A DNA stretch of 64,000 bases from Tubiluchus corallicola (GCA_030141605.1 JAQGDQ010000002.1:1964501-2028500); one strand, 5' to 3'; positions 12,680 through 26,025 are shown, counted from the first letter of the stretch. Notes: generated by a model from the sequence alone, not told the origin. Program-made: numbers and translations.

Positions 12680-12914
12680 AGCTGAAGGGAAAAGAGAAAA
12701 AGAGAGATCGAAGAAAGGTGAGAGTGAGGGAAAGGGAGAAAACGAAAGAGGTGGGGGGAAGGAAGGAGAGAGAAAGAACGAGGGGGGAAAGAGAGACGAC
12801 AAATGAAAGGAGACATAGAGCGTGGGGAATTGAAAATAGAAAAGAGAGAGTGAGAATAGAGAAAGACAGAAAGAAAAAGAAATACAAAAAGACAGAGAGA
12901 CATTAAAAGAAGGG
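12680..12914. repeat. purine-rich tract, about 235 bp
   Basis: The plus strand is overwhelmingly A and G (GAGA, GGAAA, GGGGGGAA words) with few pyrimidines, ending where a (GT)n tract begins. It starts about 570 bases upstream of the HPGD-like start codon. Open frames across it (Arg/Lys/Glu-rich on plus, Ser/Phe/Pro/Leu-rich on minus) are compositional artefacts. Confidence 0.85.
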
Positions 12915-13013
12915 GTGTGTGTGTGCGTGTGCATGTGCGTGTAAGTGTGCGTGTAAGTGTGTGTGTGTGTGTGTGCGTGCGTGCGTGCGTGTGTGTGTGT
13001 GTGTGTGTGAGAG
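12915..13013. repeat. (GT)n / (GTGC)n microsatellite
   Basis: Alternating GT with GC interruptions, including GTGC units, directly joined to the purine tract on its left. Alternating purine-pyrimidine sequence of this kind can adopt Z-DNA. Confidence 0.9.
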
Positions 13014-14370
13014 AGACGGTGGTATTTTGTTCCCATTAAATAATTTCTTACATTGTTGTAACTCAGGCAAACCATGAATGCAGTTTTTTGTATTTGTATT
13101 TTATCGTTTAAAATTTACATTTTAATTACGGAAATGCGACCCAACTCTGACCCATTCCGCAGGTGTGCCAGGTGGTTTGATTAGTTCGTCTTTTAGTATT
13201 CCATTGCAAGCTTTATTATGCAATTATTGCCAGTAATGACTTTGATATGGTTAATTTTGTGTAATAAATTTTTTATCTTTTCAGAGTTTAGCACTATTTG
13301 TGTTCCAAAACGTTATTGTGAGTTCTGTAACTGTCAGCGTTTAAATTTTGACACTTTGCCCTCATAGCTGTTGTATCAGAAGAATGTCAATTGTGGTTTC
13401 AATAAAGGAACTTTTGCAAGGCATTCATTCGGCAAGCACTAATTTCAATAAACGTAATAACAGTTGAACAAAATATAATTCCTGAATTTTTTTCAGCAAT
13501 TTGTTTTAAATAACAACAATAACAACAAAAAGACGGATAGACAAAATCATGTTTTATGCACAGAAATTTTTTACCGGAAATTTTCAATAATGGAACAAAA
13601 AACAGAAATAAAATTCTCAATTCTGGCAAACGGTTGTTCAGCTATGTTTGCAAACCTTATCACCGTTTAGGGCTTTAGAGAACAAGTTTATAAAGACGTG
13701 GATTTTATGGTACAAGTCATAATGGCCGCTATCTTTCTCTCATGGATAGGTTCTCCCGGTAATACATAAAATAAAGTGTTTTATCTTGGTACCAGATTAC
13801 ATAACTCCAGAGTGTAAGAGTCTAATGAGGAATGAACAAATTTCTCGTGGTATTTATTAACTGACGTTTTGCTTATTCATTAAATTGATGAAGAAAAATA
13901 TGACAAAAAAACTGGAAATTGAGCTCGCTTTCCAGTTACATTAAACTATTATCTTGACTATATAGTTTCTCAAAGTTACCTGTTATACTAATACTTTCAA
14001 GTAGTGATGATTCTGCGCTTATTTTATTTTTTAATTTTACTGGTTTTCTGTTTACAATACAGTGACTTCTATTAGTTTAGTTAGAAATACCAATCTTAGT
14101 AGATTGTGCAGTTTTGGCGTAGTACATCATTGTTTATGTGGTGTCATCTATTTGCAAGACAGAAAAGCCATTATAATTTCCAGCTCCCTGTATCAAGAAA
14201 AGATACATCTTTGATGAAGAAAGGAAAGTGCAACTTTTGGCTTTGCTTAAGGATCTGGCGCCAATAAGGTTAAGCGATCTTAATGGGTATTCGCACTTAC
14301 GAAAAGTCACTGCATTATCTGCAATAACTATAAGCACCTGCTGGATGAGGAAGATGCAGATAACACTCAC

Positions 14371-14535
14371 CTGTTTGTCTCACCTGTAGGATCATTATAC
14401 TGAAAAGTAATGACCTCATTTGACCGCCGCGCACGTGACGCCGACGTGAGGCACACCTCACCAAGGGATTTAAACATGATTTGAGGATAAACTATTTCTT
14501 TAGGGACTCGAGACGGACAGAAATTATTGCAGGTT
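14371..14535 (-). other. possible exon or CpG-containing regulatory segment
   Basis: The minus strand has an acceptor-like site (CGTTACAG, 14543-14536), an open frame with peptide start TCNNFCPSRVPKEIVYPQ and three cysteines, and two donor-like sites (ACAG/GTGAGA ending at 14384 and AACAG/GTGAGT ending at 14371). The same stretch is unusually rich in CpG and in CACCTG, CACGTG and AGGTGTG-type words, so it could equally be an enhancer. I do not recognise a protein family, and no linked exon was found. Treat as unresolved. Confidence 0.25.
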
Positions 14536-15339
14536 CTGTAACGTTCAGTTCGAATACATGGTTTGAATACATGGTTTTGCAAGTTAAAATGCACCGAAAT
14601 GGGATTCACCTTTTTGGTTTTAATGTCCAAAACATCTCTTCTACTTGAATAAATCACAGTAGATAAGGGCGCAAGTGGCAAAACCCTTCTTAACTTCGCC
14701 TCTCTCCAGGGCAGTATTTACTCAAAAGCGACTCTTAAGGACGAATTGAGCGCAGGCAGAAGATGATCGTACAACTTGTCCGGTCTTGTCCGACTGGCGG
14801 CGTGCCAGTAGAAGCAGACTATCAGAAGTGCAACCAGACACGAGCGGACATACGCTTGAATTTAACCCTCACATGTCTAAATACACAAATGCTTAAATTA
14901 AATCACCCGTTTACCCCGCCAGTGTACCGCCTTCTGCGATTGTAAAAAGAGTAACTTAAGATCAGGAAAAAAGTTTTTTATTGCACGACTGTTCAACTAT
15001 AGAAAAATTGTTAAAAACGGTTATACTTTTTTCATTAAATTAAAATACGGGACTAATTTTTAGCATTCAGGAATGGAAAGGGTTAACAGGTGTTTTAACT
15101 AGCCTAAGGGAATCTCAAAACAGAACCAAGTGTTGCATCAACACGAATTAAATCAAACGATTAAATGATAAATATTTTGTGGAAATGTTATGGTTGTTAG
15201 ATGCAATAAATGCTATTGAGTTTTCACTTTAATGTAAACACCGCCAAAGTTCAAGGTCGTCTGAAGGATTAATGGAAAACACCTGACCATTGTAACAAAC
15301 AAACGCTTACTACCATGTTGTCTTCCAACTTCACCTATC

Positions 15340-15470
15340 AAACATTTGCAAGCAAGCAAACAAATAAGTAAGCAAACAAACAAACAAACATACAAACAAA
15401 CAACAAACAGACAGACAGACAAACAAACAAATAAACAAACAAATGAATAAAACAAACAAGAAAGCAAGCA
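15340..15470. repeat. imperfect (CAAA)n / (CAGA)n tetranucleotide repeat
   Basis: AAAC words with interruptions AAGC, AGAC and ATGA keep a 4-base period. A similar short patch lies at about 15755-15830. The 107-residue open frame read across it on the minus strand (Val/Cys/Leu-rich) is produced by the repeat. Confidence 0.85.
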
Positions 15471-16520
15471 AGCGTTTTTAACTATGAATACCGTACGGAT
15501 GCGGCTGTGGTTTGTGCGAACTATCATATTGAACACTTAAAGTCTTACTACGTTTGATTGTAAATAGCAGTAATATAATTTTATCTCGTACAACTCAATA
15601 AGATATTCGATATAAGTCATTGTATTTCCAATGCTGGAAATCATTACTGACCTCTTCCTGTGCTCATTTTGTATAGTTTTATCTTGCGTATATAGTTTTA
15701 CGTTCTGCACCTCTTATTTGGTTTATATAGTACAACATGTTTTGATTTAAATCTAAAATAAAATAAATAAGCAAGTAAGCAAACAGGCAAACAAACAAAA
15801 GAAACAAACAACAAACAACGTAAACAAGTATCCAAATTTACCAATTGACGAATCAGGCCGCCCAGCTAATCCAAAAAGTACGCACCGACCACCAAAAAAA
15901 CACAAAAAGGTGTTTTCAACGTTGTATTAAAGGTAATAATCTATAGCCTACACCGAGTATAACTACTTCAATAATTAACAAATTAATGCACTGTCGTACG
16001 AATGTCACTTATGTTACTTGTTAATGACGGTTAATTGTAATTCAGTCGTCCTACAGTGTAATCAGGAATTTAAAATTGCGCTTAACGACTCTGTAATTTT
16101 CCATTATTGCCTTTTAACGCAAAATAATGTAATTTCAGCTGCATATTAAGCCTTAAGCGTTCGCACTTCACTTTAAGAACAATTGTAGTCCCAAGTGATC
16201 GCCACCCATTTTACAAAGTTTTTCTATTTTGTCCACAATTTTGTTTATTCCGCGAATGCGATAGAGATCTTAACTAAGCAAACAATTATATTGCCTTTTT
16301 TGTAATATCGTACTTATGATTACAAGCACAAAAATCTCTAGCCTCCTGTTCTCTTAATTCCGGTTTGTTAGGGTTGTAGTTATAACACGTAAATGCATTT
16401 TGTAACTGCAGATTTCACACACGGGAAGGAATTTTCCTGCAAATTGTCTCATTAAAAAGCAATTAAGACCTCATTACAAAGGCGTGTGTAAAAACGCGAT
16501 GAGTTAAGACTAGCGGTCTG

Positions 16521-16645
16521 ATTCATTCATTCATTCATTTATTCATTCATTCATTCATTCATTCATTCATTCATTCATTCATTCATTCATTCATTCATTC
16601 ATTCATTCATTCATTCATTCGTTCATTCATTCATTCGTTTATTCT
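16521..16645. repeat. (CATT)n microsatellite, about 30 units
   Basis: Nearly perfect ATTC/CATT units with only a few substitutions (CATTTATT near the left, CGTT near the right). Confidence 0.95.
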
Positions 16646-16692
16646 ATTATCCGTAAATTCAATTCATTCATATATTCATTTTTTCGTTTATT

Positions 16693-16990
16693 TAGCTAGC
16701 TAGCCAGCCAGCCAGACAGCCAGTCAGTCAGTCAGTCAGTCAGTCAGTCAGTCAGTCAGTCAGTCAGTCAGTCAGTCAGTCAGTCAGTCAGTCAGTCAGT
16801 CAGTCAGTCAGTCAGTCAGTCAGTCAGTCAGTCAGTCAGTCAGTCAGTCAGTCAGTCAGTCAGTCAGTCAATCAGTCAGTCAGTCAGTCAGTCAGTTTGT
16901 CTGTCTGTCCATCAACAAGACAGCCCACCGTCATTCAGTCATTCAGTCGATCAGGCAGTCAGTTAGTCAGTCAGTCAGCCAGTTTGTCAG
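16693..16990. repeat. (CAGT)n array of about 44 units with graded flanks
   Basis: From left to right the unit changes from TAGC through CAGC and CAGA to CAGT, and 16721-16896 is almost pure CAGT with one interruption (CAAT near 16870). To the right it decays into TCTG and imperfect CAGT words up to about 16990. Only about 50 bases separate it from the (CATT)n array. Confidence 0.95.
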
Positions 16991-19075
16991 TCGCCAGTTA
17001 CCCAGCTTGTTAATTAGAAATACTTGTTGCATAAAATACTTGGTGAATTGAGAAAATCATGTAATTTTGTACATGCTTGTAAGAGTTATAATAATAATCC
17101 ATCTCCAGTACAAAAGCTGCATGTGAGAAAATAGTAGGACAATGCCCAGTACTACTACCCACAGTCATCATTACCGTGATATTTGTGCTGAGCACGTGCA
17201 GCGATCTATCACCATCTTGGGATGTTTTTATAGAGTTTGTTTGCAAATAGATTTAGCCCTTCATTTGGTGGGCAGATTTGTCAGGGCGGGAATGTTGTGA
17301 CAGGACAGCAAATGCTATAAAACCAAAACTACTACAGATTGTACCTTCTTGCTGCTTTAAAAACTAAACAAATAATTATAAAAGGTCTTTTTGCTAATTA
17401 AGGTGATCTAACGTGATCATAATTTACAGTATATAATAATTTTCAGTCGAGTTTTACAGTCGAATCTAGTACAGATTTAGACCAATCTCAAACTCGCACG
17501 CGGCTGTTCTTTACTTGAATCCAAGAATCTTGTTTTTTCGTCTTTTCAAGGTACGTTGCAGTGTGAAATGGATAAATTTCAAACTGTGCAACCATGCGAG
17601 GAAATGTCCAGAATGACAGCAAAGCGCCTTATTATGTTAATGGTGCGGCAAGATCGGAACGTACTTGTGATCGTGAAAGAATATATATTGAGCCAGTCTC
17701 AAACACATTTGGTTTTTTAACTGTGTATGCGTCCTCTCTTAACGAGTGAATTAGCTACAGATGAAATCGTCAGCCATCCTCTAGTTAGCCAACCCAGCGT
17801 TGCTAAACTTTGATCTCCAAGCAATCTCAAAATTGTCAGTAAAAAAGAAACAAAATTGAAGAAGGAAAAGGAAACAAATAAAAAGAACAATGAAAGATTT
17901 TCAGTGGTTATTCTAGCACTTGATCTCTAAATAACACTCCTTTTATAAGTTAAATTCATTTTTTCATTAATGGCGCGTTTTTCTTGTCTTGAGGTGGCGA
18001 CAACGCATCATTATCACCGTGTGCGTGGTTTGTTTACTGTTTCAATAATAAACTTGTCATATAGTAAGACAGCGCCGCTTGTCTAGGGCTCATATAAATA
18101 TAGTCCGGGTTTAAATCGACGTGTCCGAAATACTAGCCGATTTTCGTCTCCCTGGACTGGATTGCTTTACACCACATGCTATGTGCAAGTGGCAGAAGAA
18201 GCCAGACTAATGGTAGTGGTTGACTTTTAGCAGGCTAGATTTGTAGCGACGAGCATGCTGAAGCTTGTTATTTTAATAATGGTACATATTATATCTTAGT
18301 GCATTTAGTATTTAAATTAGTAAGACAAACTAATAAGAAAGGTATAATCAAAGCAGCGCCCAATTAGAACCTAGTCTAAATATAATACTGTTCGTATTAA
18401 AGAGAAAATTATGCTGTTTACTGTAAAGCAAAAGCCGTTGTCACAGATACGGCAAAAAGTGCAGTAAACAGACTTTTAATCTTTCCATTTAACGTTCTCG
18501 CCGATATTAAATGATTACCAGACCTAATCTTAAACTATAGCTCAAAACAATCCACTCTTTAAAATATTGAAAAGGAAAAAACATTTTTTCCAGAGTGACT
18601 TGAGTAAAATAATTTTTACCACGGTTTCGCGGCTAGTTCTTCACTGTCACACGCAATTCGCCATTTCAAGTGCTAGTTAGATGAGTATCTCGGAAATGCG
18701 TGCACCTTAAACAGGCGCTGTACCTCTCAATTCAAATGTGTTCAGTTGTGATGCAGTGCACACGTTCGAGAACTCATGCGTGAGCACGGCGGCAAATTTG
18801 AATTTTAAACTGAAAAGTGGCGAGTTTTTGTACATATCATATTAAATACCTCACTGTACTTCAATTTTCGGTTTCGCAAATACATACAACCCGCTCATTA
18901 ATTTTTTAGCAAATGTTAATTAATTTTTTAGCAAATTATTTATTGATCAAAAACGTTTTGGCATTATTGTTGTGTTAAAATGTATATTTTTATCAAATTG
19001 GATTGAAGTTTGCACTTTTTACTATGAATTTATTTTCACCAACATTATATAATCATCATCAGACAATTAATCAAA
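16991..19075. other. non-coding interval
   Basis: Nothing recognised: no exon with coding bias, no RNA gene and no transposon ends. Confidence 0.5.
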
Positions 19076-19079
19076 AATC

Positions 19080-19345
19080 AGTCAGTCGACCAGGTAACTG
19101 GTCAGTTGGTCGGTCGGTCACTCAGTCAATCAAACATTCAATCAATAAATTATTAAATCAATCAATCAAGCAACCAACCCAATCAATCAATAAATCAACC
19201 AATCAATTAATCAACGAACTAACCAACCAAAGAAGCAACTAGTCAATCAGTCAGTCAATTAATCAATCATTCACTGATTCAATCAGTCAAACAAATAATC
19301 AGTCAGTCAAATGAGCCTCAGTCGGTCGTTCGGTTTGTCGATCAA
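19080..19345. repeat. degenerate period-4 array (CAGT, AATC, CAAC words)
   Basis: Words drift from CAGT/GGTC to AATC, AACC, CAGT and back, but a 4-base step is largely kept over about 260 bases. The 79-residue frame on the plus strand (Asn/Gln/Ser/Ile repeats) is a by-product. Confidence 0.85.
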
Positions 19346-20465
19346 CCAACCATTTAACAAACAAACATCTTACGAGTAAATGTACTTAAAAATTGCCTGA
19401 AATCATTGCATGAAAATGAAGTCGTCCAATCGCTTTGAATCCAATCTCAAAGTAAACACGAGAAAGAAAATCTTTACGAAATTTTCAAGCAACTACGACC
19501 ACACTATGCGAATTTAGAAATTAAAAGTTATTAATTTTTAATTAACTAAAAGACGAACTGAAAAACGTTCTTTAGTGTTATTGCGCGTGACCATATTGTC
19601 AGGAAGTCAGGAATGTTTAAAGGTATATTGTAGGCCTATATACAGAATTTGCAGTTACCTGTCCGGCTGTCACTGAGGTTTGCTGGGCAGGTTTCCAGAT
19701 AACGGTCATCATTTCACGTGTATGAACTGAAGCCCTCCATACAACGCATGCGACAGACGTGACGAATGCGTCAGAGTAGCACGCGTTATACTGAATACAT
19801 GTAGGCACGTGTTCGAGAAACAGCAATTTCCAAAACATTTTCTTGCTATCAAGGAACAGATGGATGTAACATAAAAATGATGTGCGGCTCAGAATCAGGC
19901 TTGCATGAAAAACAGCAAATGTGATATACTATAAATTTCTCAACTTCATTTCAAATTTATAATTTTGCGTGTAATCATTCGTCACCACGGATGGTAGTTC
20001 TTCAGTAGGTAGTTAGTATTTCACTAGCGAGATTTATTTTCATAACGGGATTTTGAGATACGAAACAAAGTTTGCTATAGTAATCCCTAATTACGGAGAT
20101 TGTCATCTTAAAAGGAAAATGATCAATACTGCACTCGTATTATGCGTGTCACATACAAACCAAGCCTAGTAAATCTCAATCACGTAATATACTGTTTTTG
20201 TTGAAGAATTCGGATATCCGTTTCTTAAAAATGTTTTAAAAGAAATGAATAGAAAAACGCAAAACTAATGTAGTTATTGGTAAACATTTTAAAATGCCTT
20301 TAAATTGTCATTACACGCTACGAATATAGTTAAGTCCCTTTTAACTAGACTAGAATTCAAGACAATGAAATTTCCAATGGGTTATAAACTGTGCGAAATG
20401 GATTTGGCGTCATGTGATTTTTCAGTCGAGTGACTCGACTAAAATCAAAAATCACTACTTTCTAG
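19346..20465. other. non-coding interval
   Basis: No gene supported. A minus-strand open frame at 19838-19617 ends near a donor-like GTAACT but has no convincing acceptor or family signal. Confidence 0.45.
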
Positions 20466-20466
20466 G

Positions 20467-20500
<34 letters not shown>

Positions 20501-20585
20501 ATCGTCGTCGTCGTCGCCGTAATCGTTGTCGCTGCGGTTGCCGTTGTTATAGTTGTTGTCGTTGTTTTTGTTCTTGTTGTTTTGA
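20466..20585. repeat. imperfect (GTT)n / (GTC)n trinucleotide repeat
   Basis: A run of GTT units followed by GTC, GCC and GTT variants. The valine-rich open frame across it is an artefact. Confidence 0.9.
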
Positions 20586-22519
20586 GATGGCCTTTTGAAG
20601 AAACTTAAAGCTCCGTGAATTTGCAATGGATCGTCATGAAACTTGACAGGAACATTAAAACGAATTCTGCAGCGACAGAAAAAGTTAATTAGGTTGTCGA
20701 TCCGCTATTGTGAGTTCAAGATAGCGACAAAACATATACGTTGTGCGTATATGACGTCATGTAATGGCGCCGTCGAAACAGTATTGCGGGTGGTTTAAAA
20801 TGAAAACAAACAGAAATCCTTTCAACGCGAATACGATATATGCATAAAATAGCTATAAAGTAATATAATTTTTTAAGGAGACTTTTTTGAAATCTACTTC
20901 AGGTACCTTTTTTCTTGTCCTTTAAAGGTAAATCTGCGAACGCATACACTAGAACAAATTTCGCGTCTGTTAGCGGAGCCAGATTTTTGAACCTCAATCC
21001 TCGAACATTCGGAAATTTCATGACTGAACAGTGGCATGTATAGGTGATTTGAAAATCTGTTCACGATCCTGATATTCGGGATTAGGCAATCGTAGAATTG
21101 AGTCTTAGTTATCCGTAATTGCGTCGACACGGAAAAGGGAAAGCTACATAAAAATTCACCTCTTAAGAGTTATAAGTGCCTCGCGGAAAAACAAATCTAG
21201 GTAAAGAGATATTATACTTACTAAATAGTAATTAAGGAATATTAACTGATATTTAGTAAATAAGGAATTGGCTTAAGGAATCTATAATATACACACCTAA
21301 AAATTTTTAAGAAAAACATTTTTAAAGCAACTGCATTTTATATAAAAATAACTACATGTACACATATGTCAAATATACATAAATATTTATAACATAGGCC
21401 ACCTTTCCGAACAGGAAAGACTTTAAATATACAAAAGTAGCTATTTGTAACTTGGCTTTAGCATAAAATGATCTTCAACGTTTCATATGTTTTCTGAATT
21501 CAAAATATGTTTTGCTTGCACTGATAACAGATTGCTGACTGATCGTAATTACATCTTTTTAAAACCTTATAATATCTAACTGCTTATATAATTTGCATGA
21601 AAAGGAAAGGGATTCCCTCGATGATTTATAATTCGTAATTATCTAGTACAATGCTGAAAGTTCGTTTATCCGCTATGCAGCTCTTTGGTTAACCTGACAC
21701 ATTCGGCATCCTTTGATCTAAATAAACCGCGCATTAAATTCTTATCAGATATTCCTGCTAGAAACAGCTTAATCCTACACGCATTTAAACTCTGAATTTT
21801 ATAGTATATAAGCAAGAAAACAGTGAGTATGCCGCCCACTGTTTCCTTCTAAAAAGGAAGTACGCTTTCGTTGAAAAATAATTAATGGATTGTACTTTTA
21901 GCTTTCTTGCTATTTAGAGAGGTCGTTCCTGCTGTACATTTTTAACATTTCATGCTTTCTTCGCAAAGATATCTCAAAAAAGGGTACAGTAAGACGAGCC
22001 TGTTTTGATCACTTTCGGGATTCAATGCACTTATTAGGATTTAACTGGCAAAATTAATAAGTTCATCCTGCAATAATTCTGAAAATGCAAAACCAGGTTT
22101 GTTTTCTTTTCAAAAATTCGTACGTTTCTCGTTATCAGCCAAAGGTATTCATTGGCTGATTGTGCCAAGATTCAAATTATCAGTGGCCGTTTAATTTTAG
22201 TATAACATCTTTTAAAGTTTCACTTATCAGTATCACAACATTTGCGTGCCGAGAGAGATTTTTTCCGTCCACTATCGAAATTTATTAGTGAATAAACTAA
22301 TCGATAACGAATTAAAACATATTGGTTTCGAGTCTCGATAAGATCGATAGTCTTTTCGTACATTTCAATAGAGCGGTTAGAGGAAAAGTAATCCTAGCAG
22401 TTAAGATTTTATCAGTTCAAATTAACCCTTTCGTAGCCTACGCCAGTTTGAGGAAAGGTTACCAGCAGGTTGCTTTTTGTGAAAAGTGACGAAGTTTTGT
22501 TACTACATTTTCAACAATT
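20586..22519. other. non-coding interval
   Basis: A+T-rich sequence without recognisable genes, RNA genes or transposon ends. Confidence 0.5.
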
Positions 22520-22575
22520 ATTTGATGATGATGATAATGATGATCATGGAGGTGGTGATGATGATGATGAAGGTC

Positions 22576-22625
<50 letters not shown>

Positions 22626-22700
22626 CATGATGATCATGGAGGTGGTGATGATGCAGATGATGGTCATGATGATGATGGTGATGATGAAGATGATGATAAA
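22520..22700. repeat. (GAT)n repeat with an internal duplication
   Basis: GAT units broken by GATCAT and GGTGGT words. The segment GATGATCATGGAGGTGGTGA occurs near 22540 and again near 22631, so the array grew partly by a duplication of about 90 bases and not only by single-unit slippage. The Asp-, Met- and Ile-rich frames are artefacts. Confidence 0.9.
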
Positions 22701-25700
22701 ACTGTTACCAAAACGCAACAGTTTTTCTTGCTAAAAAGCATACAGACATGAAACCAAAGCGTACAATTTAGCATGGGACTAATTTAAAATTTCTCGCCTC
22801 GATCTATGGCGATTTCGTTCGTCATTCACAGTAACGAGTTAAAGCAGTAGCTTATTTGTAAACGTTAGGTTTATAAAATGTCCCAGTAACATACTGTAAT
22901 GGCTAATTGTATTATTATCGCACAGACTTCCTAATCTGTTTTTATTCACAGATATTTTATTGAAAATGCTTTCTGAGCTAGTGCAGATTTTTATCATTTC
23001 TTCATTTCATCATGAAGCATCACCTGCCGGAGTTAAAATAAACATTGCTCGGTGGCAACAATTAGACACGCTTGACCTTAAATGACATCCGAGTTTGGCT
23101 TGTTAGATGAATGTAGGTGTTATCATGACTGTATTAACAGAGTGACAATATGTCTGAATGGCTGCATGCAAAGCTGGTTGTCAGAGTGAGACTCAGTGAG
23201 TGGCAGAGTGAGTGACTAACTGACAATCCGGCCGACTTAATCAACAGAGAAATAGATCCCCGGACCGAATAACATCATACATGATCAATAATATTAGTTG
23301 CTTAACAGTATTTATTCACAAAACAGCAAACTGAATTTTCTATATGAACTTAAAAAAAGGTAACAAAACAAATTTCCACAGTTAAAACAAAGAAAAAGTG
23401 TTAAATTTCAAACTGCCGCTGCTGCTGTTTATTATCCGTAACAAGAAATGAAGAAAAGGGTGAAATATCACACGAAGATACTAGTATATATTAAACATTC
23501 TTTTTTTCATATTATTTATAAGTAAAAACACCACACCTTAAAAATATACGTCACATTCTCGGAGGCGCAGCAAATAAAATACAAAAAACAAATATAAAAC
23601 AGAATCACTGGCCACTATCACACAAACTGAAAGAGGGACAAAAACGAAGGAAAAAAACAAGAGAGAACAAGATCGAAGCCATTACCAGAAAATTACAGAG
23701 GAAGCAACCTTATGCAAAATAAATTCCGCAAATTAATATTTATTACGTAATTATGGTAACTTTATAGTGAATCATAAGTGAAGTTATAGTAATTATAGTG
23801 AATCACAGAATGCATAAAAAATGCCAATGTACATTTCACGATAAGATCCCATTTTCCGAAATTTTCTATGAATACAATTGATTCAATTCACAAGCTTATA
23901 TTCGCCAGTTATGCTATTTAGGCTGTCTGTATGCAAACTGCGCATTGCGTCAACCTCAATCTATTAAGGAAAGAGTTACACATGCGTCTAGTTATTGCCA
24001 ATAACGCGTCAGTACACCCATTACTGCCATTAAGCACTCGTATTAACTGGGTCTGAATAAAATTGCAATTTGGCAAATCATTCACAGATATTGTCGCGGG
24101 TCGCATGATTGCTTTAACCCTCCCCGAGTGGAGAAATTGCAATCCCAAAATTACCACGAATGCGTTTTTCCCGAAAATTGCATTTTTTGAGAATAAATGA
24201 GGGCAGATGCAGAGCGTCTTACATTGCTCCCCACGAGCAGTAATTTTTTTAGCTTCTACTTACTTTATTGACAACACGAAATAATTCTTCTAATCTAAAA
24301 ACATCACTTAACATACTGCAAAATAATAATAACTTTTTAAGAACATTAATGATAATAATAGTCTTCACAAAAATCTCTGTCTTCATTTCATGTCACGTTA
24401 GTTACCACAAACTCAACCGAGCATAACAAATTTATACTTATCTATATAACAATGGCTATTGTTACCCGATATTAATTCAATTAATCCGTGTTTGGTAGAA
24501 AAAAATCGGAGTATTTTTTAAGATGATTATCTCTTTTGTAGGATCGGCCACGAATTATGCCCACGACTTCCCTCTCTAAAACCAAAAAGGTAACTCTGAG
24601 CTACTCCTCTGGTATTTTAATAAACGTCTGTTTAACCTCTTTTGTGCGTTTCAATAATTATTTTCGACGCGTTTAGTTTTTATGTTGGAAGACACACGCC
24701 GTACATAGTTATGCCCTAAACAAATGTATCAACAGAGTAAATTCATTACGAATCTTTCCCTTCATTGCTTAACGATGCCGTTTATCACCACCCGCCCATA
24801 TTTTAACTGTCCAATATTTTTTCTATAGTCTAACTCGCTATTTGGTGAGCTTTCTTATACAAATCATTCTGCGCTCTGTTAACAGTACATGTTTATGAAT
24901 TTACAAGGAAGTGCACATAAATTAAGTATTGATGGATTCAACTGCCTTCAATGTAAGAAGTTTGTTTTATGAAAAAGCGTTACATGCATGAAGTAAATTT
25001 AAAGGTTTACTAGCCTAAAATGCTTTGTTTTCGTATCAGTAGATGCTGCAGATTACAATCATGGTTTATAAGGCTTGTCACATTTCAGTATATTATCGTA
25101 CATAAGTTGCTGCCTCTTGTACGTTTCTTCATTTGGCAAATGTGTGTATTATTTGCATCCTTATTATCCAGTTTACAGTGCGGACACAATGCTATGACTT
25201 CAAATATAAAGCTGTCACCAAGATGGATTCAATGATTTAATCACATTTTAGGCATAAATCAATTATACGTTTGCTTCAAGAATCATAACCCAAGTAGTTT
25301 CAGTTGCGATTTTTTCTTTCATGTCTCTTTTTTTTGTTTTATTATTGTCACAGCAATCTCTACGAACATTCTCATCTCTCGCGGGAAAAGGCTTCAATCT
25401 GCAACATCGTCATTCTCATTAGTCACGCATCATTGAACGCTAATGAATTCTGTTGGTAATTTACTATTATTGCTGGCACGTTTGCGCAAAAAATCCAGTA
25501 GGCGTGGGGCGCACCGATCTCGCCCGCCATCCACTGCGAACGTAAATCATCAAAACGAGTCCCAATTACGGCACACACAATCACGGATTGGTGCTTTATA
25601 TGTAAACACGACCAAGTCTGCGCTGTTAGTTCTTAATGATGTTTATTAAACACCTATAAGCACCCTGGCTCTTTGCTGTTCTTTATTGACAATGATAAAT

Positions 25701-26025
25701 GGTATTAATTAGGATGTATGGAGCTATAAGCCCTTTTCAGGATTGTTTTGTGTTATATACGGCAATGTGCCGGTTGTTAATGTAACACATGAATGGATAG
25801 ACAGCGCATTGAGACGAGAATTCAACCATACATCACCGCGGCTTTCACAATTTGTCAAATTTGTCTAATGAGCGAGTAATTAAAGGATGCTAATTAGCAT
25901 ATAACTGGCTCTGCGCCGGGATCAAAGCGAGCGGCTCTGCTTTGTCCGGGTTTGAAGCCATTCTGCGTTGGCTTCCACCTGGGAATTAAGAAGAAAAAGT
26001 CAAAATGTCACTTAAATGTAAGAAA
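22701..26025. other. non-coding interval
   Basis: No gene supported. The part at about 25780-25990 is less A+T-rich and carries TAATTA and GCTAATTAGCATA words, so it is a candidate conserved non-coding element, but this is only inference. Confidence 0.45.

Larger units (their letters stand above)
13014..16520. other. gene desert, left part
   Basis: No firm gene. A candidate exon at 14535-14371 (minus) and an AAAC-type repeat at 15340-15470 are listed separately. The rest is A+T-rich unique sequence in which I recognise nothing. Confidence 0.5.

Noticed and set aside
12652-13075. Open frames on both strands across the purine/(GT)n region
   Set aside because: Compositional artefacts: peptides are Arg/Glu/Lys, Ser/Phe/Leu or His/Thr runs with no domain, and frames overlap on both strands.
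16521-16990. CRISPR-like or satellite array
   Set aside because: Pure tetranucleotide slippage repeats without spacers; these are microsatellites.
19617-19838. Minus-strand 73-codon frame ending near GTAACT, with a peptide vaguely like an extracellular beta-sandwich module
   Set aside because: Acceptor ambiguous, similarity impressionistic, and no linked exons.
22470-22751. Poly-aspartate, poly-methionine and poly-isoleucine frames
   Set aside because: All three are readings of one (GAT)n microsatellite.
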